NCBI GenBank assembly: GCA_027596195.1
Contig: JADGJG010000175.1
Location: 1-33,911 of the forward strand
Length of the DNA stretch: 33,911 bases
Direction: 5' to 3'
DNA from: Podochytrium sp. JEL0797
Taxonomy: Eukaryota > Chytridiomycota > Chytridiomycetes > Chytridiales > Chytriomycetaceae
Made by a program: the position numbers and the translations under genes. Positions 20,356 through 30,925 of the stretch are shown here, in pieces. The notes under the pieces are model-generated. The model saw nothing but the letters and a program-made list of their open reading frames with translations, searched no databases and was not told the DNA's origin. The stretch's first letter is position 1. Each line of letters starts with the position of its first letter.

Positions 20356-22449
20356 ATGTCCCCCACCGCCGTCGCCGAAGAACCGCCGCGCGAGTGAGTT
20401 GCCTCTTGTTAGTCGATGCATGTCTCTGATGGCTTCAAACCAGGATCGAGGTCACCGACAGCCGCACGGGCAAGACGTACAAGGTGGCCATCACCGAAGG
20501 TTCTTATCTGTTGCACCCCACTTGGCATAGCTTCTGATCCACTCATACTTGAACCTCACACATAGACACGATTCCTGCCTCCTTCTTCTCTCAAATGGGA
20601 CTCAGTCTGTGCGTGTTTCATCTCTGTTTTGATTGGATCCCTTCGAATCGGTCACTGATACCCCTCTTTCTCCAACAGTTACGATAATGGATACTTGAAC
20701 ACATCAGGTAAAGCGGATCACCCGATGGGACTTCATTTACGGGGCGAGGTGGACGATGGAGATCTCGCTCGGCTTGTGGCACATGGCTTGGCTCGCTTTG
20801 ATGCTTTCCCTTCGCTTACTGTTCTCGTGGAATTCTTACTCACCATTTTCATCAGTCTGTCGCTCCTCCATCTCGTACATTGACGGAGACAGAGGAATCC
20901 TGAGGTAACCCTCCACTACCCAACCTTGCAATGTTCTTTCCCATTCTCACCTCAATCCACCAGATACCGTGGCTACAACATCGAAGACCTTGCCGAACAC
21001 TCGTCCTTTGTCGAAGTCTCGTACCTCCTGATTTATGGCGATTTACCGACCAAGCAGCAACTCGAAACGTGGAACCAACGCGTCATGAGACACACGTACG
21101 TGCACGAGAACATGGTCGCGTATTTGAAGAGTTTCCGGTACGATGCGCATCCCGTAAGTTGTCGTGTCTTTTCCATTGATATTTTTCGGACTGACACCTT
21201 CACCGTCAGATGGGAATGCTCGTGTCCGCCATCTCGGCCATGTCGACTTTCCACCCCGAAGCCAGCACAGCCCTCCACGGCGATCAAATCTACGACGACC
21301 CGCGCATGGTCAACAAACAAATTTTTCGTCTCGTGGGCAAATTGCCGACCCTCGCGGCCATCGCGTACCGCCACCGCATTGGACGCCCATATATCTACCC
21401 GAACCAGGAGTTGTCGTTCACGGCCAATTTCTTGTACATGATGGATCGTCTGAGTGAGACGGCGTATGTGCCTCACCCGGCGCTTGTGAAGGCTCTGGAT
21501 GTCATTTTCATCTTGCACGCGGATCATGAGTTGAATTGCAGTACTGCGGCTGTGAGACAGTTGGGAAGTACTGGGATCGACCCGTTCATCAGGTTTGTTT
21601 TTTTGATTCGAACTGCGTGGTTCTGTTTGTTGATATTTTTGCTGCTTGCAGTGTTGCTGGAGCGACCGCGGCATTGTACGGACCCTCGCACGGTGGTGCG
21701 AATGAAGCTGCGTTGAAAATGCTGGAGGGTGAGTTTCTACTTTTGTGACTCCGTGATGAAACACTGTATTTCTGACCCCTCACCTGCAAAAAACAGAAAT
21801 CGGGTCTGTCGACAACATCCCGTCATTTATCGAAGAAGTCAAGGCCAAGAAGCGAAAGTTGATGGGATTCGGACACCGCGTGTACAAGTTTTATGACCCA
21901 GTTGAGTGTTGCTTCCTTGCTTGCGTTATGGGCCCGTCATTCTTACCACCCCGCGTATTCCCTGTTTCGTTTTCGTTTCATCAGCGAGCCAAGTTGATGC
22001 GTAAAACCGCTGAAGACGTGTTTGCCATCATGGGACGCAACCCCATCATTGACGTTGCGATTGAGGTGAGCAAACCCTGCAAACCCGCGTTTCCCAAAAC
22101 CCTGACCACTAAAAACAAACCCAAAAACCAGCTCGAACGTATCGCCCTCAGCGACGAATACTTTATCAAACGCAACCTCTACCCCAACGTTGATTTCTAC
22201 AGCGGCATCATTTACAAAGCCATGGGCTTCCCGACCGACTTTTTCCCCGTCCTCTTTGCGATTGCGAGAACGACGGGATGGCTTGCGCATTGGCGTGAAC
22301 AGTTGTTGGAGGGTACACCGATTTTCCGTCCCGCGCAGGCGTATGATGGGGTGGCGGCGAGGGAGTTTGTGAAGATGGAGGAGAGGGTGGACAAGACGGA
22401 GGGGGAGGGGTTGAAGGGGGTTGGGAGAGGGAATGTGAGGAACCTTTGA
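20356..22449 (+). CDS. Citrate synthase, bacterial/peroxisomal type
   Basis: Condenses acetyl-CoA with oxaloacetate to citrate. Eleven exons: 20356-20393, 20444-20499, 20566-20608, 20679-20707, 20856-20904, 20964-21153, 21210-21592, 21652-21728, 21797-21900, 21985-22065, 22132-22449; 455 aa, all phases consistent. The start [13 protein letters not shown] and [14 protein letters not shown] are typical of the GltA/plant-peroxisomal type and not the mitochondrial eukaryotic type. Active-site regions: HADHELN (238-244), GPSHGGANE (His276), GFGHRVYK (312-319) and YPNVDFYSG (Asp371). No mitochondrial presequence is seen, and the C-terminus RNL is not a standard PTS1, so location is unclear. A 2-methylcitrate synthase activity cannot be excluded from sequence alone. 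Intron 9 uses a rarer donor (GTTGAG). Confidence 0.92.
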
Positions 22450-22680
22450 TGTTTCGTGATTGAATTGTAAAGAAATGGGTATCGTTTTGATGTTGTTCGA
22501 ATAAAAACGCGTTTGCTGGCTTCAGAGGCACTGGATGTGCACCGTGTCAAGTTATGCCCTTGCGCCATTACGCGTTTCAAGATATCAATACATATGTAAA
22601 TCTTTGAGAAAAAATGAGATGACTCATCTTCCATTTGGCATCGGCATCGTTTCCGTCTCCTTGGAGTCTTACGCGATCGC

Positions 22681-23070
22681 ATGCCGCCTCAAAAAACTCG
22701 ACATCTCGCAATCAAATCAACGGGTATATCAAGGCCGATTCCACCAGAGTGGGGTGGCACGACCAATTTGAAATCCCTCCTCCTCGATTGGAACTCAGGG
22801 CTGAGTGGTTCGATTCCTCGAGAGCTCGGAAACCTGGGACAACTTCAATGCTTGGCGGTGTATGCGTGCAATTTATCGGAGGAGATTCCGAATGAGCTCG
22901 GTGGACTTGAAAGGTTGGAGGAGTTGGTTTTGGCGGGGAATATACACTTGTGTGGTGAAGTGCCGACTGCGTTGGCAACATTGCCGTGCGATTTGAGTGG
23001 GTGTTATGAATTGACTGTTGGTTTTGGATTTCACGAAGGAGTTGACTTTTATTGCCAGCTTCAGGAGTGA
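22681..23070 (+). pseudogene. LRR-family C-terminal fragment
   Basis: Open frame of 129 codons with an ATG, but it covers only the end of the family: IPPEWGGTTNLKSLLLDWNSG, LSGSIPRELGNLGQLQCL, LSEEIPNELGGLERLEELVL, GEVPTALATLP, and the tail VGFGFHEGVDF. The first 18 residues do not match. With no coil, F-box-like part or earlier LRRs it is most simply a truncated pseudogene, although a short protein could still be made. It converges on UTP21, with 50 bp between the two stop codons. Confidence 0.7.
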
Positions 23071-23120
23071 CCCATTACAATCGCGTTTGTTTTCCACTTT
23101 TATCCTTCAAAATAACCAAA

Positions 23121-26100
23121 TCAAGTTCTCAAGTGTTCCAAAATGGCCAAATTCGCGTGAAACAAGTCCTCCAACACGCGCCACGAGCTCGCCACATTAT
23201 CCTTCAACGCAAACAGCTTCTTTTGAATCGGCCCAGACTGAACAATCAAATCGGATCCGTGGGCCTGTTTTCGAAAGCAAACCGAAGAGAAAACGCGTTC
23301 AGAAACCGATGATACGACACGCGCACACATAAACGCAAAAGGCTCACCTCCAAGAAAATGCTAATCACACACTGCACAAACTCATAATTCACAAGCTCCT
23401 TCGACACGGCCCCCAACAAATCCAAAAACGGTTCAAAATCCCCACCCCCAAACGACCGAATCTCCAAATCCAACGCCGACGGCGACAACTGCACAAGTGT
23501 TTCAATGTACTCTGGTTTCCCGTGCCAATCGGCCGTGCTTTCGTTGAACTCCAATACAGTGGCGCGGTCGACTTGCGTGTTGGCCCCGACAAAGTGATCC
23601 GCGGCGGCTTTAAAGGCAGTGTCGACGGTTGTGGATCCCAGGGCGCCGAGGAAGAAGGGCACGTTGTCAGGCTTGTGCACTTTTTCAGCGGGTTTTCTGC
23701 GCTTTTGAATCGATTCGAGGTTCAAGAGGAGTTGCACGCGAGAGAGGGGGAGGGTGGAGAGGCGGATGAGGGACTGGTTCGGGTTTTCGGAGTCCGTGAG
23801 GGAGAGGTCTTGGTCGTCGAGTGCGGTCATCATGGCGTCGTCTTCTTCGTCGGGGACGGATCGGAGGTTGACGGGGATGGAGGAGGAGGCGATGTCAAAG
23901 AGGGTAGTGTTGGCCCTGTTTTGGTTTACGCGTGAGATTGGGAAACGCGGACAGCAACGAAAAATAATCGAAAGTCACAAACCACAAGACGACGCCGCGG
24001 TTGCTAACATGCGAAGACGCAATGTAGTTTCCATCCACCGAAAACGAAACACTCGTTGCCGGATCCACACGAAGTGATCCAATCAACGTGCTCGAAGGAA
24101 TATCCCACAACTTGATGGTTCCCTCCAGTCCAGACGTGAGAAGCCATCTCGAATCAGGGCTGAGAGACTGAATAAAGAAACGAAGAAAATATGAGCAAAT
24201 CGCGACAAATTGCAATAAGTAAAAAAGCGCGGTTACCAAATCCAAGATGCGGTTCCTGTGTCCCCAGAATTCACGAACAATCTTGCCAACCTCAATGTCT
24301 ACGATGCGAACACACAAGTCGTCGCACGCGACGGCCGCAATGTTGCTCTCCTTGTGGAACACCATGGCTGAGATGGGAACGGGGAAGTCGATCGATTGAA
24401 TCAGTTTTCGCTTCTTCATGTTCCAGATCTAAGCACATGTCGCAAAGGTGTGATCAGTTGAAGCCGTGATTCCGCAGTACGCGTCAATATAAGATTACCT
24501 TGAGCGTGCAATCCAACGAAGCCGAAATCAATTTCTCGGAAAGAGAATCCACAGCCAGCCCAACAATCGCCTTCGAGTGGCCCTTGTCGACCGGGAAAGT
24601 GCCTCTCGACTGCCCAGACTGCATGTTGAACATGTCGATTCCACCCTTGGCCGAACCCACCAACCCAAAGTTTCCACAGGGACTTACAGCCGCAATCTGC
24701 CAAAAAAATCAGAATCAACTCGAAACAGACATGGAAAGAATCAAAAATACACACCGTCGCGGCAGACTTGTCAGAAACCGCAAACTGATTTTTTCCAATC
24801 GCACCGCGCTTCAACTTCCAAGACTTGACGAGATGGCTGTTGGCCTCGACCGTCAAAATATCGTCCCAGTCGTTGATGCCGGATTCACACACGTCAAAGT
24901 TGATGATGGGGTTCGGGCGACCGTCGAGCGTGGCTGATTTGAATTTCTTGGATTCGGCGTTTTCTGATTTTGTGGTTTCGAGATCAGTCAAAAGGCTCTT
25001 CGGAAAACGGGGAATGCAAGACACATACTTCTCGAAAACTCAAGGTTGCGCTGATCCTGAATCGTCGAGTACTTTCTGAGCGATCCATCGGAACCAGAAG
25101 AGATGATGGTTGTTGGATCCGGTCCCACAAATCGAATTCGGTTCGGTGGGTCTCTGTGACCGCTGCGCGATTTCCAGAGCCTCGGGTGTCCGTTTTCGTT
25201 GTCAAAGATCCATTCCTGTGGTTGAATGAATCACGTGTCAGCCAATACTGCGTAAATGAATTCAACAGCCACGGAACCTTGATGGAATTGTCCCCGGAAG
25301 CCGTCACCAAAACAGGCTGTCCCTTCAAAAACTCGACCGTATGAACTCCTTCGACATGCGCGTCTCCTTCCCCAGCAGCCACTCGCACAACCAACACGCC
25401 CTTTGCCAAATCCCACACGAACGCACTTCCGTCGGCCCCACCCGTGGCCATCATGGAAACGGTCGCGTCTTCATCGGAACGGAAACTGACGGCCGTGACA
25501 GGAGCTTTCGATTCCTGTTGGAATTGCTTGATGGGGGTGTTGGTGCGAATGTTTTTGAGGAGGATTGTGCCAGATTGAGTGCCGATGGCGAGGACGTCGA
25601 TGGCTGGAGTTTGGGCGAGCGTGGTAATTGGGGAAGAGAGGGTTGCGAATTCGTAAATCATGGTTCTATATAGGGTTTCAGCGCGAGATGGAAATGGAGG
25701 ACTGAGCGGCAGAAACTCACAAGGACACAAAGTTCCACAACTGGAGACGGCCATCCGCGCTTCCGACCACGATTTTGTTGACATATGTGCTCGGGTGAAT
25801 GAAGGTCGTGATGACAAAGTGTGGCTCAAATTCGAGAGTTCGCACGAATTCTGGGTGTTTGTTTGGTACAAGAATTCCGAGTGGATTCAATCGTACCTTT
25901 CGTTTTCCAGTTCCAAATTCGGATCGTGTTGTCAGACGCGGCAGCAAGAATCAAATCGCCCAAAACAAGCAGCTGGAAAATGGCCACGCTTTCGTCGTCG
26001 CTGTTGGCGCCAAACGATTCCATCGCGGGAATCGTCAACACGGAAACCTGTTCACATCGTCAGTTTCCCAACAGATTCCCGAATATTCTCACAATATCTG

Positions 26101-26424
26101 CTCTCTTGTACACGTAAATACTGGTCCCGGCTGCTGCGAACGTGACTTCGTTGTGAGCAGCCACGCATGAAATATGATCCTTTGCGGGGATTTCCTTTGA
26201 CGAGAAGATCAGGTGCAGATTCTCAACCTAGATCACGGATCAAATGGTAAACATTGACACTCGCAATGAATCCAACGCACATTGTACAACTGGAACGATC
26301 GTTCGAGCGGGGCCACGGCAGTGAAGAATCCGTTGGTTCCCAGCGAATTGATGGCAACAGGAACGGCGCTGCAAACAATTCCAAGTGTTCGGAACCGAAC
26401 GAGCGACGAGTGAGATGGTGCCAT
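23121..26424 (-). CDS. UTP21: SSU processome WD40 protein UTP21 (WDR36)
   Basis: Component of the UTP-B complex, which acts with U3 snoRNP in early cleavage of pre-18S rRNA in the nucleolus. Twelve exons (5' to 3'): 26424-26281, 26227-26093, 26047-25897, 25850-25721, 25665-25278, 25215-25029, 24963-24755, 24696-24499, 24428-24237, 24167-23983, 23915-23348, 23264-23121; 876 aa, about 900-950 in the family, with every phase consistent. Landmarks: FIHPSTYVNKIVVGSADG, SGDNSIKEWIFDNENGHPRL, GNFGLVGSAKGGIDMFNMQS, IVREFWGHRNRILDL, FSVDGNYIASSH, then the C-terminal Utp21 domain (about residues 640-876) with SLIRLSTLPLSRVQLLLNLE and KPDNVPFFL. Two WD40 propellers precede it. Introns are 45-83 bp; one (25216-25277) has an unusual GTTCCG donor. 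Identification is secure. Confidence 0.95.
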
Positions 26425-26509
26425 TTTTGTGTTCGATATCCAAAAAAAAAAAAAAACATCCACCAAGTTAGGAAAGTGTTCACGAGAAAGTCCAAAACTA
26501 CTCTACTGC

Positions 26510-26643
26510 TCACTTGCGCTCGCTGTCCAATTCCTCCCACTTCCAACGCTCCTCCTTGAACAGCACCCGCGTGACATTCGCCCCTTTCACGACAAATTCC
26601 TCTCCGCCCCACACGGGCGAAAGCACCCATTGACAGACTCCGC
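26510..26643 (-). pseudogene. TPR-MYND family C-terminal relic
   Basis: The minus strand reads CGVCQWVLSPVWGGEEFVV, then NVTRVLFKEERWKWEELD and a stop at 26512-26510. It matches the C-terminal block of the family seen at 31395-31600 (LKWIVSVLGGGNE, LTRVLFKEECWNWEDL). No MYND finger or start is attached. It lies 86 bp upstream of the UTP21 start codon on the same strand, so it falls inside the presumed UTP21 promoter. Confidence 0.6.
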
Positions 26644-27150
26644 ACATTAGTCTGGTGCAGGACCTCTCACTTCATGCAAACTACCATTTGTAAACATGAT
26701 CGAATATAAACTGTTTTGAAGACCGGGGATGCGAACCATTACAGTTCAACCAAATCCTATAAGTAAACCACAAACCCGTTGACACACAATAGAGCAATAT
26801 TATTTGCCAAGGCACTGTTGACACCGTTTGAGCTTCGCAACTACCTGTCCTTTTTACGCCAACACACAGCACTCGTCACATTTTTGACCAGGAGAGTGAT
26901 TCGTAATCATTCATTGGAAGATATGGAGCTCTCCAGCTTGCGTTCGGGCGATATGGATCTTCTGGGTAGTATTATGAGACCCCTTTCTGCAAAATAAATA
27001 AATAACTAACGGCGACGTGGGGCGCTTCAAATACTCGATCGCGAACCCATTTGGAACTGGTGTCAACACGACAACAGATTCATTTGTCATGTTGGACCGC
27101 TCCTCCAAAAAAAGTTGATCGCCTAAGGTGATGGCCTTGCGGAACTGAAT
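26644..27150. other. Region without a recognisable gene
   Basis: No recognisable gene. A minus-strand frame at 27091-26914 (MTNESVVVLTPVPNGFAIEY...) is open for about 60 codons and could be a middle piece of the TPR-MYND family, but I could not match it with confidence. The region is otherwise AT-rich, with several stops in all frames. Confidence 0.35.
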
Positions 27151-27167
27151 GGCTGCAAGACAACTCC

Positions 27168-27537
27168 GGCTTTTTGAAGTACACGAAATTCAACCTCGAG
27201 CAGATGAACACGGTCAAACCAATCTGTACCTCATTTGAAGAAAGCGCGGAACGTGATGCAGCAATCAGATTGGACAAGGCCAAAAATCGCACCGCTGCTG
27301 CTGCCGCGTCAGTTTGGAGAGTACAGAGGGCCTTTCATGTCCCAAGAGAGATTTGACGCTGAATCGCTTTCATCAAACAAATGGTGCTTGACCGTTCGTC
27401 TGGATTCAAGTGTGACGAGTGTGGAATATTGGCTGTGTCCGAGGGGGGGATGGCAAAGACGTTGTGAGCGTTTGAAGAGGTGTAAGAAGTGTGAGTGCAA
27501 GGTGTCACGACCTACTAAAGTAAAAAAAGGCGGTTGA
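27168..27537 (+). pseudogene. TPR-MYND family relic (middle part and broken MYND finger)
   Basis: Frames shift repeatedly over KFNLEQMNTVK, then AIRLDKAKNRTAAAAASVW and VQRAF, then FKCDECGILAVSEGGWQRRC and LKRCKKCECK. These match, in order, NLEQMNRTDRQG, AIELDKAKNRTAAAASG, SVWSVQRAFG and the MYND start LKRCQTCECK of the next copy. The finger stops after the second cysteine pair and the C-terminus is missing. It lies head-to-tail with the next copy, so this is a decayed tandem duplicate. Confidence 0.65.
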
Positions 27538-27539
27538 CG

Positions 27540-28540
27540 GCCGCTTCTGGCACCGCACTGGCCGCGTACGACCGAGCCGCCTCTCTCGCCCTCGCCGGGA
27601 ACTACCGAGCGAGTGCCGACGCTTATAAAAGGGCGTACCGCCGACACCTTCTGGTTCTGCCTGTCGGGCTTCACATCACCAACAATGCGACTTCACCGCG
27701 GCTGATGAATCGTTTCTCAAAGATCTCCAGATCAACGAAGCACCAACCCACCACCGCGCACAGGCGGCGGCATTCACGTGGGGTCGAGCCTATTCCCACC
27801 AAGGAAAGAGAGAGGCGGAATCGGCGCAATACCGCAAGGTTCTCCGTCTCGGAACCAAAATCACACCCGTGGAGTTCAATACGCAGATTGTGAGCGGTAT
27901 CAACCCATCCACATCAGAAGCCATCATCACGAATGTTCGCGAGTTTCTGCAGGATGACTCCACATTCTTGAACCTCTCGAAATCCAACCTCGAGCAAATG
28001 AATCGCACGGACAGGCAGGGATACGATATTGTTGGCGGATGGTCTCGCAGCGATCGAGTTGGATAAGGCCAAGAATCGCACTGCTGCTGCCGCATCTGGT
28101 GACCCAGGGATTCTCAACTCCTACCACGCGTCAGTTTGGAGTGTACAGAGGGCCTTTGGGAGGATGGCAACGATATTGTGACGAGTTTGAAGAGGTGTCA
28201 GACGTGTGAGTGCAAGATGTACTGCTCGACAAAGTGCCAAAAGGTGGCTTGGAAACAAGGGCACAAGTTGATGTGTCGCGCTCCCGAAGACCGTATCAAG
28301 TTTGATTTGGTACGGATCAGCGGATTTACGGAGATTCCGGGCGAAGCTGCCACCAATGGAAAAGTTTTTTAAGTTTGCAGACCTGATGTTGGGGCAGGAG
28401 GTTCGGCGAGTTCAATTGCGGAATGGAGAGTGTCGTTTTTCGGGGGAGATCGCGATTTTGCTGTCAAGATTGAGAACATGATGCGTGTCATGCTCAAGGA
28501 GGAGTGTTGGGATTGGAAGGCGCTTGAAGAAGAGGTGTAG
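27540..28540 (+). pseudogene. TPR-MYND zinc-finger protein, frameshifted pseudogene
   Basis: Nearly full-length remnant. The N-terminus AAYDRAASLALAGNYRASAD is TPR-like. After a shift near 27680 the frame reads FTAADESFLKDLQINEAP and FTWGRAYSHQGKREAE. A further shift near 28030 gives LAAIELDKAKNRTAAAAS, and another near 28150 the MYND finger CQTCECKMYCSTKCQKVAWK...HKLMC (C-X2-C-X4-C-X3-C-X8-H-X3-C; about 28195-28285). After a stop at 28370-28372 another frame ends in MMRVMLKEECWDWKALEEEV (stop 28538-28540). At least four lesions exist, so it is not functional as read. MYND domains usually bind proline-rich partners; SMYD and related fungal proteins carry them. No SET domain is visible. Confidence 0.7.
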
Positions 28541-28596
28541 AAGAATTAACGCGGTTTATTTTTATATGGCTTGCAAGGAATATAATCGAGGCATCA

Positions 28597-29783
28597 TCAC
28601 AACTTGGAACCCTTCTTCACAACCATTCCTCCCAAACGACCCACAATAATCTCCTCCGCCCCCGAAACCATCCTCTCCACAAGTACCTTACACGACGGAA
28701 TATCATCAATCAACCCCATTACACACCCCGCCGTCCAAACACCAATATCCGCATCTCCCTCCGTGTACACTTTCCTGCCACGTTCGCCCGACACCAAATG
28801 CTTGATATCCTCAAACTTGGCACCACCCTTTTTCTCAATCTCGACAACTTCCTTCGAGACCTTGTTCTTAAACACGCGCGCCGTGTTGTGGAGCGTGCGG
28901 AACATAAGGGCCGTGGAGCGTTCGTCGGCCTCGACAATTTTTTGCTTGATGTTGGGGTGGATGCGGGATTCGAGGGTGCACATGAAGCGGGTGCCCATGT
29001 TGACTCCTTCGGCTCCGAGGGCGAGGGCAGCTAGGGTTTGTGTTGTATTTGTTAGTTGATTGATTTCATGAAGGGCGGATTGAAGAAACGCGCTTTGGAT
29101 TCGCTGGATCAACTGCGTCGCCTGGATTCCACCCAAAAGAATCGATAAAAAACACGGCGGTATTTTACCTGCAAGTCCACGCGCATCACCAATCCCCCCC
29201 GATGCCACAAATGGCACACTCAAGACCTTGGCCGCCTTCGCCAACAAAACAAAATTCGCAACATCGTCCTCCCCAGGATGTCCCGCACACTCAAACCCAT
29301 CAATACTCAAAAAGTCGGCGCCCATCTTCTGCGCCGACAAAGCGTGTCGAATGGCGGTGCACTTGTGGATCACGATGACCCCGGCTTCCTTGAAGCGTTT
29401 GACATGTTTTCCTGGGTTGTTTCCTGCCGTTTCGACGACTTTGATTCCAGATTCGATGATGGCGGAGACGTAGGCGTCGTAGGGAGGAGGGGTGATTGAG
29501 GGCAGGATGGTGAGGTTGACGCCGAAAGGTTTCTTTGTCATTGTGCGGCAGCGCGCGATTTCGGTGCGGAGGGCGTCGGGGGTGGGCTGTGTGAGAGCGG
29601 TGATCATGCCGAGGCCACCGGCATTTGATACCGCAGAAGCGAGTTCGGCCTGGTGAAAACGTCAAATCAGGTGTGGGAGGCCATATCAAAGGCTAAACGT
29701 ACCGTGCCAACCCACTGCATCCCCCCCTGGATAATTGGGTGTTCGATGCCAACGGCGCGAGTGAGTTTCGTTGACAGGACCAT
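28597..29783 (-). CDS. Nitronate monooxygenase (2-nitropropane dioxygenase family) with peroxisomal SKL tail
   Basis: FMN enzyme that oxidises alkyl nitronates such as propionate-3-nitronate, a plant and fungal toxin, so it is protective. Exons: 29783-29703, 29649-29169, 29030-28597; 331 aa, frames consistent. Motifs: HPIIQGGMQWVGTAELASAV near the start, SNAGGLGMI, KPFGVNLTILPS, ECAGHPGEDD with the catalytic-type His at 151, PFVASGGIGDARGLAAALAL across intron 2, and GAEGVNMGTRFM. The last residues are GSKL, a perfect type-1 peroxisomal signal, so import into peroxisomes is expected. Intron 2 (138 bp) is a multiple of three without a stop, so its retention would give a longer, probably inactive product. 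It is intact although surrounded by MYND-family debris. Confidence 0.93.
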
Positions 29784-29950
29784 CGGCGAGAGAGTGAAGT
29801 TCGAGAACAAAATTTATTCGCGCCTCATGGGCGACTGCGAGGTGCCACGCTGACAAATTGATGCGCGTGCAAAGCCAGCGACACTTGGAAAGGAGGGCAA
29901 AGAAAATTAGAGGTTGTCGTGCTGTGATATTTGACCCGCGTGTGTGACGA

Positions 29951-29962
29951 CGTATATATATG
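29951..29962 (-). promoter_or_regulatory. TATA-like stretch upstream of nitronate monooxygenase
   Basis: CGTATATATATG lies about 170 bp upstream of the start codon of the minus-strand nitronate monooxygenase gene. It is the only TATA-rich run in that upstream region. Use as a TATA box is a guess from position and composition. Confidence 0.25.
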
Positions 29963-29981
29963 CAAAAACTCCACCAAACAT

Positions 29982-30110
29982 TTATCGCGAGAATTCGCTC
30001 TCCCAAGCCTTCCAGTTCCAACGCTCCTCCTTGAACAAAATTTTCCAAAATCAGACAAGGAGGGGCTTTGTTGGTTGGCACCTGGCTGGTGCACTTTCCT
30101 GCAACCCAAC
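29982..30110 (-). pseudogene. TPR-MYND family C-terminal relic
   Basis: The minus strand reads ILFKEERWNWKAWESEFSR and a stop at 29984-29982, after a one-base shift from the upstream frame. It matches the ends of the other family relics (LFKEERWKWEELD, LFKEECWNWEDL). About 50 further bases on the 5' side are weakly related. No finger remains. Confidence 0.5.
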
Positions 30111-30722
30111 GTAAACACTGTTTTATTGTGCGTATAATGTGCTCCCAAAAATACAATTACACACCACTTTAAAAATAATCCTCCCACCCCATCAGAAACA
30201 CCCTCCTTCTCCATTCCCTCTTCCATGTATTCTAACGACTCACGAAACCTTCCTGGTGTCTAATATTGCGTTTACCCCTCTTTAATTGGGCAATATGGTC
30301 AAAAGCGTTCAGAAAGGGTCATAAAATTGAACTCCTTCGCGAAATTCGAAGCCAATCATTAGCTCAGGACACCCACCCAAATTGCAATACTCAAGATGCG
30401 CAAATCTTGCCAACGCCAACGGTACCGCACCACACAAGACACAAGAGCATATTGCTCAACAAACACAAGTGCACCAGCCTCAAGAGTCCACCAACGAGTC
30501 CACCGAGCGCATGCAGAATCCCCATGCCAAATTAAACCATTTCAGAAATAATATTTTGAGCTGCCTCAGGTTTCCGAGGTGCCGAGACTCCCCCCAGCGA
30601 AAGGTAGAGCGTGTTCAATTTCCATCCTTTTTGTTCAGACTGCCCTTCCGCAATTAGCTAACTTGCGTAAACATGCGACTGTTTACGTGTTTCTGGGATA
30701 TGTTACGTCCTTCAATAGCATT
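30111..30722. other. Region without a recognisable gene
   Basis: Open frames of 80-90 codons exist on the plus strand (30266-30535 and 30382-30657), but they show no motif and no family similarity that I recognise, and no splice sites link them to neighbours. I see nothing else here. Confidence 0.4.
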
Positions 30723-30800
30723 TAAATAAACTAAAACCTGGTTCTTTTTTTACAAGAAGGATAAATAAACTAAAACCTGGTTCTTTTTTTACAAGAAGGA
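30723..30800 (+). repeat. Perfect 39-bp tandem duplication
   Basis: Two identical 39-bp units, 30723-30761 and 30762-30800, each beginning TAAATAAACTAAAACCTGG and ending ACAAGAAGGA. Perfect identity, including a T7 run, points to a very recent event or an assembly slip. It lies in non-coding sequence just before a MYND fragment. Confidence 0.95.
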
Positions 30801-30925
30801 GAGAAGACTGCACGGTGGGTTTGAGGAGCGAGGGCGTTGAACGATTGACGCAAGAGTTTTTGGACGAAAAATTCTCTGTGTTTATTAGTTAATGATAATA
30901 TCCCCCCCCTATTGGAAGTTATTGG

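Noticed and set aside
20708..20855. Possible snoRNA within the 148-bp citrate synthase intron
   Set aside because: No box C (RUGAUGA) and box D (CUGA) pair with flanking complementarity was found.
26715..26745. GGGGATGCGAACC, resembling a tRNA T-loop on the minus strand
   Set aside because: The flanking bases do not pair as a T-stem and no cloverleaf is visible.
26779..26997. 72-codon plus-strand frame with LLTPFELRNYLSFLRQHTAL
   Set aside because: It has no ATG at its start, no family match, and is isolated in AT-rich sequence.
30266..30657. Overlapping 89-91 codon frames in the spacer before the MYND fragment
   Set aside because: There is no similarity, no splice context and no composition that separates them from random open frames.
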